Part shown: one piece after another, positions 27,202 through 35,991 of the stretch
Position numbering within the stretch: position 1 is the stretch's first letter
How the letters are laid out: each line of letters starts with the position of its first letter
Source: Bacteroidota bacterium
GTDB taxonomy: Bacteria > Bacteroidota > Bacteroidia > Bacteroidales > UBA10428
Direction: 5' to 3'
NCBI GenBank assembly: GCA_003252385.1
Contig: QKEH01000040.1
Location: forward strand, 1 to 54,631
Length of the DNA stretch: 54,631 nt
Translations under genes and position numbers: made by a program
Notes under the pieces: generated by a model
Told to the model about the DNA's origin: nothing
The model's input: only the letters and a program-made list of their open reading frames with translations
Databases searched by the model: none

Positions 27202-28494
27202 TTATCCCAGATTAATCATTCCGTAACCCGATTCGCCGTGGTAGGATGTATCCATACCTGCCATTTCATCTTCGTCGGAAGAACGAAGTCCAATAAGTTT
27301 GTCAACCGCATAAACCAGTACCAGCGTTACCACCGCAGCATACGCAATAGCAATACCAACAGCCAGAGCTTGTACTCCGAGTTGGTGGGTTATTTCAGCT
27401 CCGGTATGTTCGCCACGCATAAAGAAAACCAGGAAGATAGCTCCCACAATACCACCAATACCGTGTACACCGAAAGCATCCAAACTATCATCATAGCCCA
27501 GTTTATCTTTTAAAATGATCGCATAGTAGCAAAAACCCGATGCCAGGAATCCTAATGCAATAGCACCCAGAGGCTGAACCACTCCGGCAGCAGGGGTAAC
27601 GGCAACCAATCCGGCCAGGATACCCGAAGCAAATCCTAAGGCAGTGGATTTTCCCTGATGAATGCCTTCAATAAGCATCCAAGCAATAGCTCCGGCGGCA
27701 GCAGCTGTTTGTGTCGCAGTTAGTGCCTGGGCTGTATCCAAACCACTGTTTACTGAACTTCCGGCGTTAAATCCAAACCAACCTACCCATAGAAGACCAG
27801 CTCCCATCATAGTCATTACCAGGTTGCTTGGACGCATAGCAGTTTTCGGGTGACCCCGGCGTGCGCCCAGATATAATGCAGCCACCAGACCGCTCACACC
27901 TGCAGAGATATGTACTACGGTACCTCCGGCAAAATCGATAGCTCCCATTTTGAAAAGAAAACCACCTTCGGCCCATACCCAGTGGCATAATGGATTGTAC
28001 ACAATAATGCCCCAAAGCGCAATAAATACCACATACCCTTTAAAGGTAACCCGCTCGGCAAAGGCGCCGGCAATAAGAGCTGGTGTAATGATGGCAAATT
28101 TTCCCTGGAACATGGAAAATACATATTCCGGAATTCCTTTTTCCATGATCGTTTGATCTATTCCCTTGAGAAAAACATAGTCGGAGTTCCATCCAAACCA
28201 GCCCCCTAAAACGTTACCCCCAAAACTCATAGCATAACCAACAGCTACCCAAAGTACGGCCATCACACCCATTGCAGCAAAACTGTGCATCATGGTTCCC
28301 AATACGTTTTTGGTGCGAACCAATCCCCCGTAAAACATGGCTAGCCCCGGAACCATAAGCAACACCAATGCTGTAGAAGTTAACATCCAGGAAGTAATCC
28401 CGGTGTCCACGGCTTGTCCATCGCCTGCCATGGTAATTCCGGCAAAGACGAATAGAATTAAAGTCATAAAAAGAACACGAATTTTTAATCTCAT
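27202..28494 (-). CDS. amtB: Ammonium transporter AmtB (copy 2)
   Basis: The 430-residue transporter has a cleavable or signal-like first helix and the eleven-helix Amt fold. It shows MVPGLAMFYGGLVRTKNVLG (about 48-67), AGGTVVHISAG with the first pore His, and FGVHGIGGIVGAIF with the second. It leads the first of two tandem amtB-glnK pairs and has a perfect promoter plus a GC-rich palindrome upstream. It is 11 residues shorter than the other AmtB and has GIRSS-type changes at the C-terminus (LRSSDEDEMAGMDTSYHGE), the part that contacts PII. Confidence 0.96.
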   Translation of the reverse strand: MRLKIRVLFMTLILFVFAGITMAGDGQAVDTGITSWMLTSTALVLLMVPGLAMFYGGLVRTKNVLGTMMHSFAAMGVMAVLWVAVGYAMSFGGNVLGGWFGWNSDYVFLKGIDQTIMEKGIPEYVFSMFQGKFAIITPALIAGAFAERVTFKGYVVFIALWGIIVYNPLCHWVWAEGGFLFKMGAIDFAGGTVVHISAGVSGLVAALYLGARRGHPKTAMRPSNLVMTMMGAGLLWVGWFGFNAGSSVNSGLDTAQALTATQTAAAAGAIAWMLIEGIHQGKSTALGFASGILAGLVAVTPAAGVVQPLGAIALGFLASGFCYYAIILKDKLGYDDSLDAFGVHGIGGIVGAIFLVFFMRGEHTGAEITHQLGVQALAVGIAIAYAAVVTLVLVYAVDKLIGLRSSDEDEMAGMDTSYHGESGYGMINLG

Positions 28495-28548
28495 GATGAA
28501 TAATTTTTATTTATTAAAGAAATTGTTGTTTTTAATGTTATTGCGATG

Positions 28549-28578
28549 CAAATATACGCTTTTATAGGGGTGTTGCAA
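28549..28578 (-). promoter_or_regulatory. Consensus promoter of the upstream amtB-glnK pair
   Basis: On the minus strand TTG (28576-28578), a 19-base spacer and TATATTTG (28549-28556) match the consensus exactly. The AGGGGTGTT motif (28566-28574) lies inside the spacer, so a bound regulator would cover the promoter. Confidence 0.8.
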
Positions 28579-28605
28579 ATTCTTAACTTATTTTTGCTTT
28601 GTCAC

Positions 28606-28624
28606 CCCCTATTTTTAATAGGGG
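28606..28624. promoter_or_regulatory. Palindrome upstream of amtB
   Basis: CCCCTATT and AATAGGGG form a perfect 8-base inverted repeat with a three-base centre, about 30 bases upstream of the -33 element. Together with TATAGGGGTG in the promoter it gives three TAGGGG half-sites. It is a plausible operator for nitrogen control. Confidence 0.45.
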
Positions 28625-29112
28625 CATTCACATTTTTATCTGTCTTTTCACATCGTATATGTCAGTCAACAGATTCAATAGCTTTTTTATATCCACAAGA
28701 AAACCGAATAATCCTTTATTCACTTTTGTCCCACCAGCATCCCGATAAAAAGAATCTTTTTTAACTGCCCGTTGAAACCGTTGTTTTTAGATGTATGCCC
28801 CGGAATGAGCCCTACAATGTGTGTTTCTTGCTAACTCTTTAGAAGTTAGTTCTTTTTTAGAACATTACACAGATCTATGTCCAGAATTAACACGATATAT
28901 GGAAGCAAACCGTCTTCCCAGATGGCAGAACTACGGCTGGTAGAAGCACTAAAGAGCTTTCGGCAACAAGATATACAGAACCACTATCAGCAGTCAGGGA
29001 GAATTCTTTCTGTGCCCCAAAGTTGCAGCATTACAGAATGAAATAGTTCTGTCCGGTGCAATACAGAACAGATATGGATCGCTGCCAAAAGATCTATAAC
29101 CCCTGCAAAAGA
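28625..29112. other. Long intergenic region between amtB and asnB
   Basis: No recognisable gene is seen. A small hairpin (CTAACT/AGTTAG at about 28830-28850) is followed by T residues. A 54-codon plus-strand frame (28877-29041, starting MSRINTIYGSK) has no promoter and no family I recognise; it may be chance or a remnant. The amtB control palindrome lies just before this stretch. Confidence 0.4.
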
Positions 29113-29147
29113 CAAAAAAAGGGTGTCTACATGCCGTAAACACCCTT
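29113..29147 (-). terminator. Terminator of asnB
   Basis: AAGGGTGT (29119-29126) pairs with ACACCCTT (29140-29147). On the minus strand the stem is followed by TTTTTTT. Confidence 0.85.
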
Positions 29148-29170
29148 GATATCCATTATTCTATTTTTAC

Positions 29171-30841
29171 TTAGTTTTTGTACCCATCCACATGAACGCT
29201 TTTCATGGCGCGTCCCGATGGATCCGCATTGTTTTTGAAGGACTCGTCCCACTCCAATGCTTCGGCTGTACTGCAGGCAATGGAAGGCACCGAAGGAACG
29301 CAGCGTGCTGCGGTTTCTGATGGAAAATGTTCGCTGAAAATACTACGGTAGTAATACTCCTCTTTCGATTTGGGAGGATTTACCGGGAACCGGAACGCCG
29401 CATTCTCCATCTGCTTATCGGTTACTGCCTTTTCAGTTACCGCTTTCAGGCTGTCAATCCAGTTATAGCCTACCCCATCCGAGAATTGCTCTTTTTGTCT
29501 CCAGGCTACACTTTCCGGCAAATAATCCTCGAATGCCTTCCGAACCACCCACTTCTCAATGCGTTCTTTGGTGATCATTTTATCCTGCGGATTCAGGCGC
29601 ATGGCCACATCCATAAATTCCTTGTCCAGAAAAGGCACACGACCTTCAACCCCCCAAGCTGCCAGCGTTTTATTGGCACGCAAACAGTCGTACATGTGCA
29701 ACTTGCTCAATTTTCGAACGGTTTCTTCGTGAAATTCTTTAGCATTAGGGGCTTTGTGAAAGTACAGGTAACCGCCAAACAGTTCATCGGCACCTTCGCC
29801 CGAGAGCACCATTTTTATACCCATGGATTTAATTACCCGTGCCAGCAGGAACATAGGTGTTGAGGCACGAATGGTCGTTACGTCGTAGGTTTCGATATGG
29901 TAAATTACATCACGTAAAGCATCAAGACCTTCCTGTACAGTGAAATTAATTTCGTGATGAATAGTTCCAATATGTTCAGCCACCTTCTTCGCCGCAATCA
30001 AATCAGGAGAGCCTTGCAGACCAATTGCAAATGAATGGAGTTGTGGCCACCAGGCTTCCTTGATATCGGCTTCTTCGACCCGCATCTTAGAGTATTTTTT
30101 TGCCAGAGCAGAAGTTACAGAAGAATCGAGCCCTCCGGATAATAATACACCATAAGGAACATCCGACATCAGTTGACGGTGCACGGCTTTTTCAAGTGCA
30201 TCCTTCAGATCCTGAATACTGGTTGTATTGTTCTTCACGGCATCAAAACTTTGCCAGTCGCGATTGTACCATTTTTTCATTACCCCATCTTTACTGGACA
30301 GGTAGTGACCGGGCTTAAATTCTTCAATCTTATTGCAGAAGCCCTCCAACCCTTTCAATTCCGAAGAAACATAGAAATTCCCGTGTGAATCCCATCCCAT
30401 ATATAAAGGAATAATCCCAATATGATCACGAGCGATCAGGTATTCATCCTTTTCCTCATCGTACAGTGCGAAGGCAAAAATACCGTTCATCTCTTCAATG
30501 AAATCGACACCTTTTTGTTGGTACAGACCCAAAATCACTTCGCAATCGGAATGTGTCTGGTATTCATAAATCCCCTGGGTTCTTTTTCTAAGTTCTTGGT
30601 AATTGTATATTTCGCCGTTAACAGCCAGGATATGTTTCCGATCCTTGCTATACAAAGGCTGGTTGCCCGATTGGGGGTCAACAATTGAAAGCCGTTCGTG
30701 TGCAAGAATGGCTTTCTCACCACAGTATATTCCTGACCAGTCGGGTCCACGATGACGAATTTTTTTAGCCATATCCAAAGCCTGCTGACGAAGACTGGAA
30801 GCCTCAACCTTTAAATCAAATATTCCAATGATTCCACACAT
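29171..30841 (-). CDS. asnB: Asparagine synthetase B (glutamine-hydrolysing)
   Basis: The 556-residue enzyme makes asparagine from aspartate, ATP and glutamine nitrogen in the cytoplasm. It begins MCGIIGIF with the catalytic Cys2 of the glutaminase domain (about 1-200; RHRGPDWSG, then AVNGEIYN). The synthetase domain (about 210-540) has the pyrophosphate loop LLSGGLDSS at about 232-240 and the LSGEGADELFGGY motif. Length fits the E. coli AsnB type. It is divergently transcribed from an Lrp/AsnC-family regulator across a 219-base region with a perfect promoter and a long inverted repeat. That arrangement suggests control by amino acids. Confidence 0.97.
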   Translation of the reverse strand: MCGIIGIFDLKVEASSLRQQALDMAKKIRHRGPDWSGIYCGEKAILAHERLSIVDPQSGNQPLYSKDRKHILAVNGEIYNYQELRKRTQGIYEYQTHSDCEVILGLYQQKGVDFIEEMNGIFAFALYDEEKDEYLIARDHIGIIPLYMGWDSHGNFYVSSELKGLEGFCNKIEEFKPGHYLSSKDGVMKKWYNRDWQSFDAVKNNTTSIQDLKDALEKAVHRQLMSDVPYGVLLSGGLDSSVTSALAKKYSKMRVEEADIKEAWWPQLHSFAIGLQGSPDLIAAKKVAEHIGTIHHEINFTVQEGLDALRDVIYHIETYDVTTIRASTPMFLLARVIKSMGIKMVLSGEGADELFGGYLYFHKAPNAKEFHEETVRKLSKLHMYDCLRANKTLAAWGVEGRVPFLDKEFMDVAMRLNPQDKMITKERIEKWVVRKAFEDYLPESVAWRQKEQFSDGVGYNWIDSLKAVTEKAVTDKQMENAAFRFPVNPPKSKEEYYYRSIFSEHFPSETAARCVPSVPSIACSTAEALEWDESFKNNADPSGRAMKSVHVDGYKN

Positions 30842-30943
30842 ACTGTTGTTTTTTTCGGGTTACATAGTCTAAATCCAGCTTATTTCTCTCCGGCTCCTGG
30901 TTAATATCCGGTCATCTGGCTGTCCATTTAGCACTTAAGTCTG

Positions 30944-30973
30944 CAAAGATAAGAATTTGATAAAAATACGCAA
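30944..30973 (-). promoter_or_regulatory. Consensus promoter of asnB
   Basis: On the minus strand TTG (30971-30973), a 19-base spacer and TATCTTTG (30944-30951) match the consensus exactly. The start point would be about 100 bases before the asnB ATG, giving a long leader. Confidence 0.8.
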
Positions 30974-31014
30974 GCAAAGATTAATATATGCTAAATTATT
31001 TTATATCTTTGCTT
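30972..31014. repeat. Inverted repeat in the asnB-Lrp divergent promoter region
   Basis: AAGCAAAGAT (30972-30981) and ATCTTTGCTT (31005-31014) are perfect inverted copies, centred at about 30993. The left arm overlaps the asnB -33 element and the right arm contains the Lrp -7 element TATCTTTG (31004-31011). A dimeric regulator bound here would touch both promoters. Confidence 0.6.
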
Positions 31015-31060
31015 ACAATATGTTAGACAGTCTGTAGTTTTATTAATAAATTAAATAAAA

Positions 31061-31573
31061 ATGAAGTCGGAAACTAACGGACAAATAGATAGTTTAGATC
31101 GCAAAATACTCTCCATACTCACCCAGAACGCACGTATGCCTTTTTTGGAAGTGGCCAGGGAATGCAATGTTTCCGGAGCAGCCATCCATCAGCGCGTACA
31201 GCGGCTGACCAAACTGGGGGTGATATCCGGATCGCAGTTCGTGGTGGAACCCAAGAAACTGGGCTATAACACCTGTGCCTATATCGGAATCTTTCTGGAT
31301 AATGCTGCCCTTTTTGACGATGTATCGGATCGTTTAATGAAAATCCCCGAGATCACCCAATGTCATTACACCACGGGGCAGTATGCCATGTTTATTAAGG
31401 TGCATACCCGCGATAACGAACATTTGCGAAAAGTGCTATCGGATAAAATTCAGTCCATCCATGGCATTATGCGCACCGAAACCTTTATCTCGCTGGATGT
31501 TTTAGTCGATCGTCAGCTTCCGGTGATTGAAGACACGAACGAAGACGTAAAGCCCCGCCGGCGGAAAAGTTAA
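31061..31573 (+). CDS. Lrp/AsnC-family transcriptional regulator
   Basis: The 170-residue protein has an N-terminal AsnC-type winged helix (about 10-65; LDRKILSILTQNARMPFLEVA, then VSGAAIHQRVQRL) and a RAM ligand-binding domain (about 75-150; YIGIFLDNAAL, then HYTTGQYAMFIKV). A short basic tail (VKPRRRKS) closes it. Such regulators sense amino acids such as asparagine, leucine or glycine and often control a divergent gene. Here that gene is asnB, across a region with a perfect inverted repeat at both promoters, so autoregulation and control of asnB are likely. A TATCTTTG -7 element lies about 50 bases before the ATG. Confidence 0.93.
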   Translation: MKSETNGQIDSLDRKILSILTQNARMPFLEVARECNVSGAAIHQRVQRLTKLGVISGSQFVVEPKKLGYNTCAYIGIFLDNAALFDDVSDRLMKIPEITQCHYTTGQYAMFIKVHTRDNEHLRKVLSDKIQSIHGIMRTETFISLDVLVDRQLPVIEDTNEDVKPRRRKS

Positions 31574-31707
31574 GAAATCAAAGCTTCTCTATTCCGGGTA
31601 TTCAACACTATTATGTTAATGATTATTCTCATCACTAGGGAAAATTCCAACTGAAATTACCTAGCTTTAACTCCAAATAAAGCTACTACGTTTAATTTTT
31701 GGGCGCT

Positions 31708-31908
31708 ATGGTTGTGGATATTCTTTTAGCTTGGATGCTGTCCTTCCTGCTGGCAGTATTGTTGGATTGGGCCAACGTGCTTCTCTTTAAAAAGCAATCA
31801 GTCCTCTTTCCCTTGCACTGGAAAACTTTACTGTTCATTCCTGTTGCCTTGTGTTATGTTGTCGGTATATTTCTCCTAGGTGCGGACAACATCCGAGATC
31901 GCACTTAG
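31708..31908 (+). CDS. Small two-helix membrane protein
   Basis: The start is taken as the ATG at 31708; a TTG at 31699 is a weaker choice. The 66-residue product has two hydrophobic helices (about 3-25 and 40-60), joined by a basic segment (LLFKKQSV). It ends in a short polar tail (GADNIRDRT). No family is recognised. It lies between the Lrp regulator and an EamA transporter, with gaps of 134 and about 140 bases and no clear promoter, so it may be expressed at a low level or not at all. Confidence 0.45.
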   Translation: MVVDILLAWMLSFLLAVLLDWANVLLFKKQSVLFPLHWKTLLFIPVALCYVVGIFLLGADNIRDRT

Positions 31909-32022
31909 TTCCTGGGCCATTTTCTATCCATAAGCTGCTTGTTAACCGTGTATTGAAAAACCACGCGGAAAAAATTTTACCTGCAACTTTTACTGCCAAT
32001 ATTTTAGAGTGCGCTTTTTAGG

Positions 32023-32030
32023 TACATTTG
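32023..32030 (+). promoter_or_regulatory. -7 element of the EamA transporter gene
   Basis: TACATTTG matches TAnnTTTG fully and lies 21 bases before the chosen ATG. This also argues against a TTG start at 32028, which would be inside the promoter. No TTG is seen at -33. Confidence 0.5.
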
Positions 32031-32051
32031 TCCCTATTTTGTAAACAAATT

Positions 32052-32927
32052 ATGCCCCAAAAGCCCACTATAAAAGCCTTTTCAGCCTTGCTGGCAGGGC
32101 TTGGTTTCATGAGTTTTGCTGCCATTATTGTCAAAGCTTCCGAAGCACCGGGAATCGTGACCACCTTTTATCGCATGGCTATTGGCACACTGCTTCTAAT
32201 GCTTCCCTTTACCATTTTACGGATACGTAGCCAGAACCACCTCCCAAAACGTGGAGTGTGGCTGGCTATTGCCGCCGGAATTTGTTTTGGGTTTGACATG
32301 TGGTTATGGTCTACCGGAGTGGTTCTGAGCAATGCCACCATCCCCACCCTCTCGGCTAATCTGGCACCTATCTGGGTAGGCATTGGTACCGTTATCGTTT
32401 TTAAAAAAAGACAAAAAAAGGCCTTCTGGCTGGGAATCTTACTCGCTTTATCGGGCATGCTGCTTATGATTCACCGCGACCTTTCCCAGAACAATCACAT
32501 AGTGCCCGGTGCCCTGCTGGGCATTGCTGCCGGACTCTTTTATGCCACTTTCTATCTTGTCAGTGAATCGGGACGGAAGCTTTTGGGTACGCTCGACTTT
32601 CTCTTTATCAGCACCACCACTTCGGCCGTAATGTTAGGAAGTATTGTTCTACTAAACGGACATCCATTAACCGGATACAGTTCTCAAACCTATCTTCTAT
32701 TTTTGGGTATTGGACTGGGCGTACAAGTTATGGGCTGGTACCTGATAAGCTTCTCGCAGGGTTATCTTCCGGCTACCACAGTGGCTCCTACCCTTCTGGG
32801 ACAACCGGTGCTAACCTTTGTATGGGCCGCAGTGTTGTTGCATGAACAACTTACCATCTGGCACATCAGTGGAGGTTTATTGGTAATTGCGGGTATCTAC
32901 TGGGTGCATTATCACCGGATCCGGTAA
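32052..32927 (+). CDS. EamA/DMT-superfamily transporter
   Basis: The start is the ATG at 32052, because the -7 element overlaps the alternative TTG. The 291-residue protein has ten membrane helices in two EamA repeats (about 5-135 and 150-290). The first repeat contains GFMSFAAIIVKASEAPGIVTTFYR and the second PTLLGQPVLTFVWAAVLLHE. Members export or import metabolites such as amino acids, purines or sugars; the substrate cannot be told from the sequence. It stands alone and converges with the E1 dehydrogenase gene. A hairpin near its stop codon may end transcription. Confidence 0.9.
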   Translation: MPQKPTIKAFSALLAGLGFMSFAAIIVKASEAPGIVTTFYRMAIGTLLLMLPFTILRIRSQNHLPKRGVWLAIAAGICFGFDMWLWSTGVVLSNATIPTLSANLAPIWVGIGTVIVFKKRQKKAFWLGILLALSGMLLMIHRDLSQNNHIVPGALLGIAAGLFYATFYLVSESGRKLLGTLDFLFISTTTSAVMLGSIVLLNGHPLTGYSSQTYLLFLGIGLGVQVMGWYLISFSQGYLPATTVAPTLLGQPVLTFVWAAVLLHEQLTIWHISGGLLVIAGIYWVHYHRIR

Positions 32928-32964
32928 GTGCCGGATGCATACACCTCAATCCACCGGATCTTTT
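32918..32964 (+). terminator. Possible terminator after the EamA gene
   Basis: GATCCGG (32918-32924, at the stop codon) pairs with CCGGATC (32954-32960), followed by TTTT. An alternative inner stem ATCCGG/CCGGAT (32919-32936) competes with it. Confidence 0.4.
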
Positions 32965-33039
32965 CAACAAGCGTCGATTCAATATCCAACTAATCACACC
33001 GAAAATCATCCCATCGTACTATCAACGAGGCAGTTGACA

Positions 33040-35469
33040 CTACCAACTTAAATCCGGAAACCGGACTGGATCAGCATCGTTCATAATTTGGTAAATGGCA
33101 TCGAACACATCTTCGGCATTCGGATTGGAGAAATAATCTCCGTCGGAAGCGTACGCCGGGCGGTGGTCTTTGGCGGTAAGAGTTTTCGGAGCCATGTCCA
33201 GGTAACGATAGCCCCCCTGTTCTTCCAGTACTTTTTGCATCATATAGGCAGTGGCCCCTCCGGGAACGTCTTCGTCGAAGAAGAGTACCCGGTTGGTTTT
33301 TTTCACCGAATTCAGAATAGTTTCCGGAAGATCGAAAGGCAACAATGTCTGTACATCAATAAGCTCTACTTCAATGCCAAACTCGTGAAGTTGTGAACAG
33401 GCCTCCAGTGCAATCCGAACGCACGATCCGTAAGTAACCAGTGTGATATCCTTTCCCTCGATCAGTATTTCAGGTACGCCCAAAGGAACAGTATATTCCC
33501 CGATATTCAGGGGTTTGGGTTCTTTCAACCGGTACCCGAGGAGCGGTTCAATAACCAGTCCGGGATCTTTTCCTTTCAAAAGGGTATTGTAAAATCCGGC
33601 TGCCTGGGTCATATTCCGGGGAGTGCAAACATAGATGCCACGAATGGCATTGATTATCATGCTTAAAGGCGACCCGGCATGCCAGATACCTTCAAACCGG
33701 TGCCCGCGGGTACTAATAATTACCGGGGCAATTTGCTGGCCGACCGTGCGCCAGTGGGTGGTGGCCAAATCGTCGCTCAGAATTTGAAGAGCGTACAGCA
33801 GGTAATCGAAGTACTGTATTTCGGCAATGGGACGAAACCCCCTCAACGCCAATCCGATGCCTTTTCCTATAATGGAGGCTTCACGTATGCCGGTGTCAAA
33901 TATCCGGTGTGCGCCGTACTTCTCCTGCAAGCCGGCATAGGTTTGGTTTACCCCGCCTATTTTACCTATATCCTCCCCAAAAGCAACTAATTCCGGTATT
34001 TTTTCAAAAAGGCGATCAAAATTTTCCCTGAGAATATCCCTTCCTGCGATTTCTTCCGGCAGTTCGGGATACCGCGGAGGAATGGCTTCCACCAACAGTG
34101 CGGAATCGCTGTTTTCAAGGTAAACATGAGCATTGTACTTCTCATGCTTCTCGGCATAACGTCGGTTGAAGAAGGCGTTGAGTTCCTTCTTTAGAGCGTT
34201 GCGCCGGGGACAATCGACACAAATATGTCGCATAATTTCTTTACCAGTTGCCAAAATATCCTTTCGTATCGGAGCCTTCAGCTGTCGCAACGCATTTGCG
34301 GCCAGGGTTACTTTATCCATCTGATCGTTTTGACAGGTACATCCCTTATCCTGAATAATATGCAGCAATTCGTTCTTTTCGGATTGTATGGGTTGCTGGT
34401 ACAAATCCCAGGCTTGCTTTTTAGCCTTGAGCACCTCGGTAAGCGCCTGTTTTTCGAGTGCGGACAGTTCTTCCTCCGTGGCCATATTCTGCTCAAGTAT
34501 CCACTCGCGCATTTTTTTCAATCCGTCATGTTCGGCTTCCCAATGTAAACGAGCCTCCGTTTTATACCGTTCGTGCGAGCCCGAGGTGGAATGCCCCTGG
34601 GGCTGGGTAAGCTCGTCGATATGAAACAATACCGGCACATGCTCGCTACGGCAGCGGGCAATACCTTCGGCGAAGACACGGATCAGCTCGGGGTAATTCC
34701 ATCCCGGTACCCGATAGATCAGAATACCATTACTATCACCCTGCTTCTCGAAGCCTTTGAGCGCTTCCGAAATGGAGGCCTTCACGGTTTGGTATTTTTT
34801 TTCCACCGAAATACCGTACCCATCGTCCCATACCGCGATGGCCATAGGAACCTGCTTTACTGCCGCAGCATTAAGAACTTCAAAGAAATGACCCTCGGAA
34901 GTGCTGGCATCGCCGATGGTGCCAAAAGCCACTTCGCTGCCCTGATTGGTAAAATGCTTTCGACCATGAAGTTCTGCATTTTCGCGGTAGAGCTTCGACG
35001 CCAGGCTCAACCCTAACAATCGGGGCATCTGGCCGGCAGTGGGACTGATATCGGAAGCCGAGTTGGCTTGCCCCATCAGGTTCAGCCACTCTCCTTCGGA
35101 ATTGATATTGGGCGTGGCAAAATGGTTATTGAAGGAGCGTCCGCCACTGGATCGACTGTATTTCAGATCGGTTACCCCGTATAGCTGGGTGAAAAATTCA
35201 AGAAGGGTGGTCATGCCCGTTGCCAGCATAAAAGTTTGGTCGCGATAGTAGCCCGACCGCCAGTCGCCCTTGCGGAATTGCCGTGCCATAGCCAGTTGTG
35301 GCAACTCCTTACCATCGCCAAAAATACCAAACTTGGCTTTGCCGGTAAGCACCTCTTTCCGTCCGGCCAGACTCAGTTGACGACTCTGTTGAGCCCATGA
35401 GTAATCGGATAGAACCTCCTCCCTGTTCCATGCAAATTGCTTTCCTGTAGCTTTTAGTGAATCGTTCAT
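33040..35469 (-). CDS. Fused E1 alpha/beta 2-oxoacid dehydrogenase component
   Basis: The start is the ATG at 35469 (MNDSLKATG); earlier in-frame codons are not conserved-looking. The 809-residue protein joins an E1 alpha-type domain (about 30-400) to a transketolase-like beta domain (about 480-800). The alpha part has GYYRDQTFMLATGM and the thiamine-diphosphate motif region GDASTSEGHFFEVLN. The beta part has AFGEDIGKIGGVNQT, then RIFDTGIREASIIGKGIG and HRFEGIWHAGSP. The enzyme decarboxylates a branched-chain or related 2-oxoacid and passes the acyl group to E2. Fused single-chain E1 proteins of this length are known in Bacteroidota. No E2 or E3 gene is adjacent. The substrate is inferred only from the similarity to 2-oxoisovalerate dehydrogenase. 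Confidence 0.9.
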   Translation of the reverse strand: MNDSLKATGKQFAWNREEVLSDYSWAQQSRQLSLAGRKEVLTGKAKFGIFGDGKELPQLAMARQFRKGDWRSGYYRDQTFMLATGMTTLLEFFTQLYGVTDLKYSRSSGGRSFNNHFATPNINSEGEWLNLMGQANSASDISPTAGQMPRLLGLSLASKLYRENAELHGRKHFTNQGSEVAFGTIGDASTSEGHFFEVLNAAAVKQVPMAIAVWDDGYGISVEKKYQTVKASISEALKGFEKQGDSNGILIYRVPGWNYPELIRVFAEGIARCRSEHVPVLFHIDELTQPQGHSTSGSHERYKTEARLHWEAEHDGLKKMREWILEQNMATEEELSALEKQALTEVLKAKKQAWDLYQQPIQSEKNELLHIIQDKGCTCQNDQMDKVTLAANALRQLKAPIRKDILATGKEIMRHICVDCPRRNALKKELNAFFNRRYAEKHEKYNAHVYLENSDSALLVEAIPPRYPELPEEIAGRDILRENFDRLFEKIPELVAFGEDIGKIGGVNQTYAGLQEKYGAHRIFDTGIREASIIGKGIGLALRGFRPIAEIQYFDYLLYALQILSDDLATTHWRTVGQQIAPVIISTRGHRFEGIWHAGSPLSMIINAIRGIYVCTPRNMTQAAGFYNTLLKGKDPGLVIEPLLGYRLKEPKPLNIGEYTVPLGVPEILIEGKDITLVTYGSCVRIALEACSQLHEFGIEVELIDVQTLLPFDLPETILNSVKKTNRVLFFDEDVPGGATAYMMQKVLEEQGGYRYLDMAPKTLTAKDHRPAYASDGDYFSNPNAEDVFDAIYQIMNDADPVRFPDLSW

Positions 35470-35609
35470 TAAACCTATATCCTTTCTGTGGTTTGCATAA
35501 AAACAGTTTACTGCAACTTTGGTTCGTAAACCGGTGCAGGATGAAGTGTCTACGCGCACACATCCTGGGTAATTTTTTTTAATTTTACCGGGTCAAAAAA
35601 CAAGCTGTC

Positions 35610-35852
35610 ATGGTAGTTTTTATTCTTGCCCTGCTTTTAGTAACCCTGGCCTTCCTGGGTTTGGGTCTTAATATATTTTTTACCCGCAACCGCACGTTCC
35701 CCGAAACTGAAGTAGGCCATAACCGCCACATGAAGGCGTTGGGCATTCATTGCACCAAATGCGAAGAAATGCGAAAATGGAAAACTATGCAGGAGAAGCA
35801 ACGCACTTTTATCATTCCGTCCGAGTTGGGAATTGACCTGAGCAAGTTCTAA
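35610..35852 (+). CDS. Small membrane protein with a CxxC motif
   Basis: The 80-residue protein has one N-terminal membrane helix (about 3-23) and a cytoplasmic or periplasmic tail with HCTKCEE (Cys48 and Cys51). The Lys-rich segment is MRKWKTMQEKQ. The CxxC pair could bind metal or form a disulfide. I recall similar short proteins across Bacteroidota annotated only as membrane proteins. It is followed 139 bases later by a second tiny membrane protein, also Cys-rich, in the same direction. The gene is divergent from the E1 gene. Function is unknown. Confidence 0.7.
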   Translation: MVVFILALLLVTLAFLGLGLNIFFTRNRTFPETEVGHNRHMKALGIHCTKCEEMRKWKTMQEKQRTFIIPSELGIDLSKF

Positions 35853-35991
35853 ATCCTGTTTCAATCAGAAATTGAACCATGCGGTTCTGTTTTAAATGGG
35901 TAGTTATCCGGGTAACCTCCAACTGCCAAAGGCGTGTTGCACCCCTTGAACAAAATCACCTTTTTTCTGTTGTTCGTTTAAAAGTATATTT

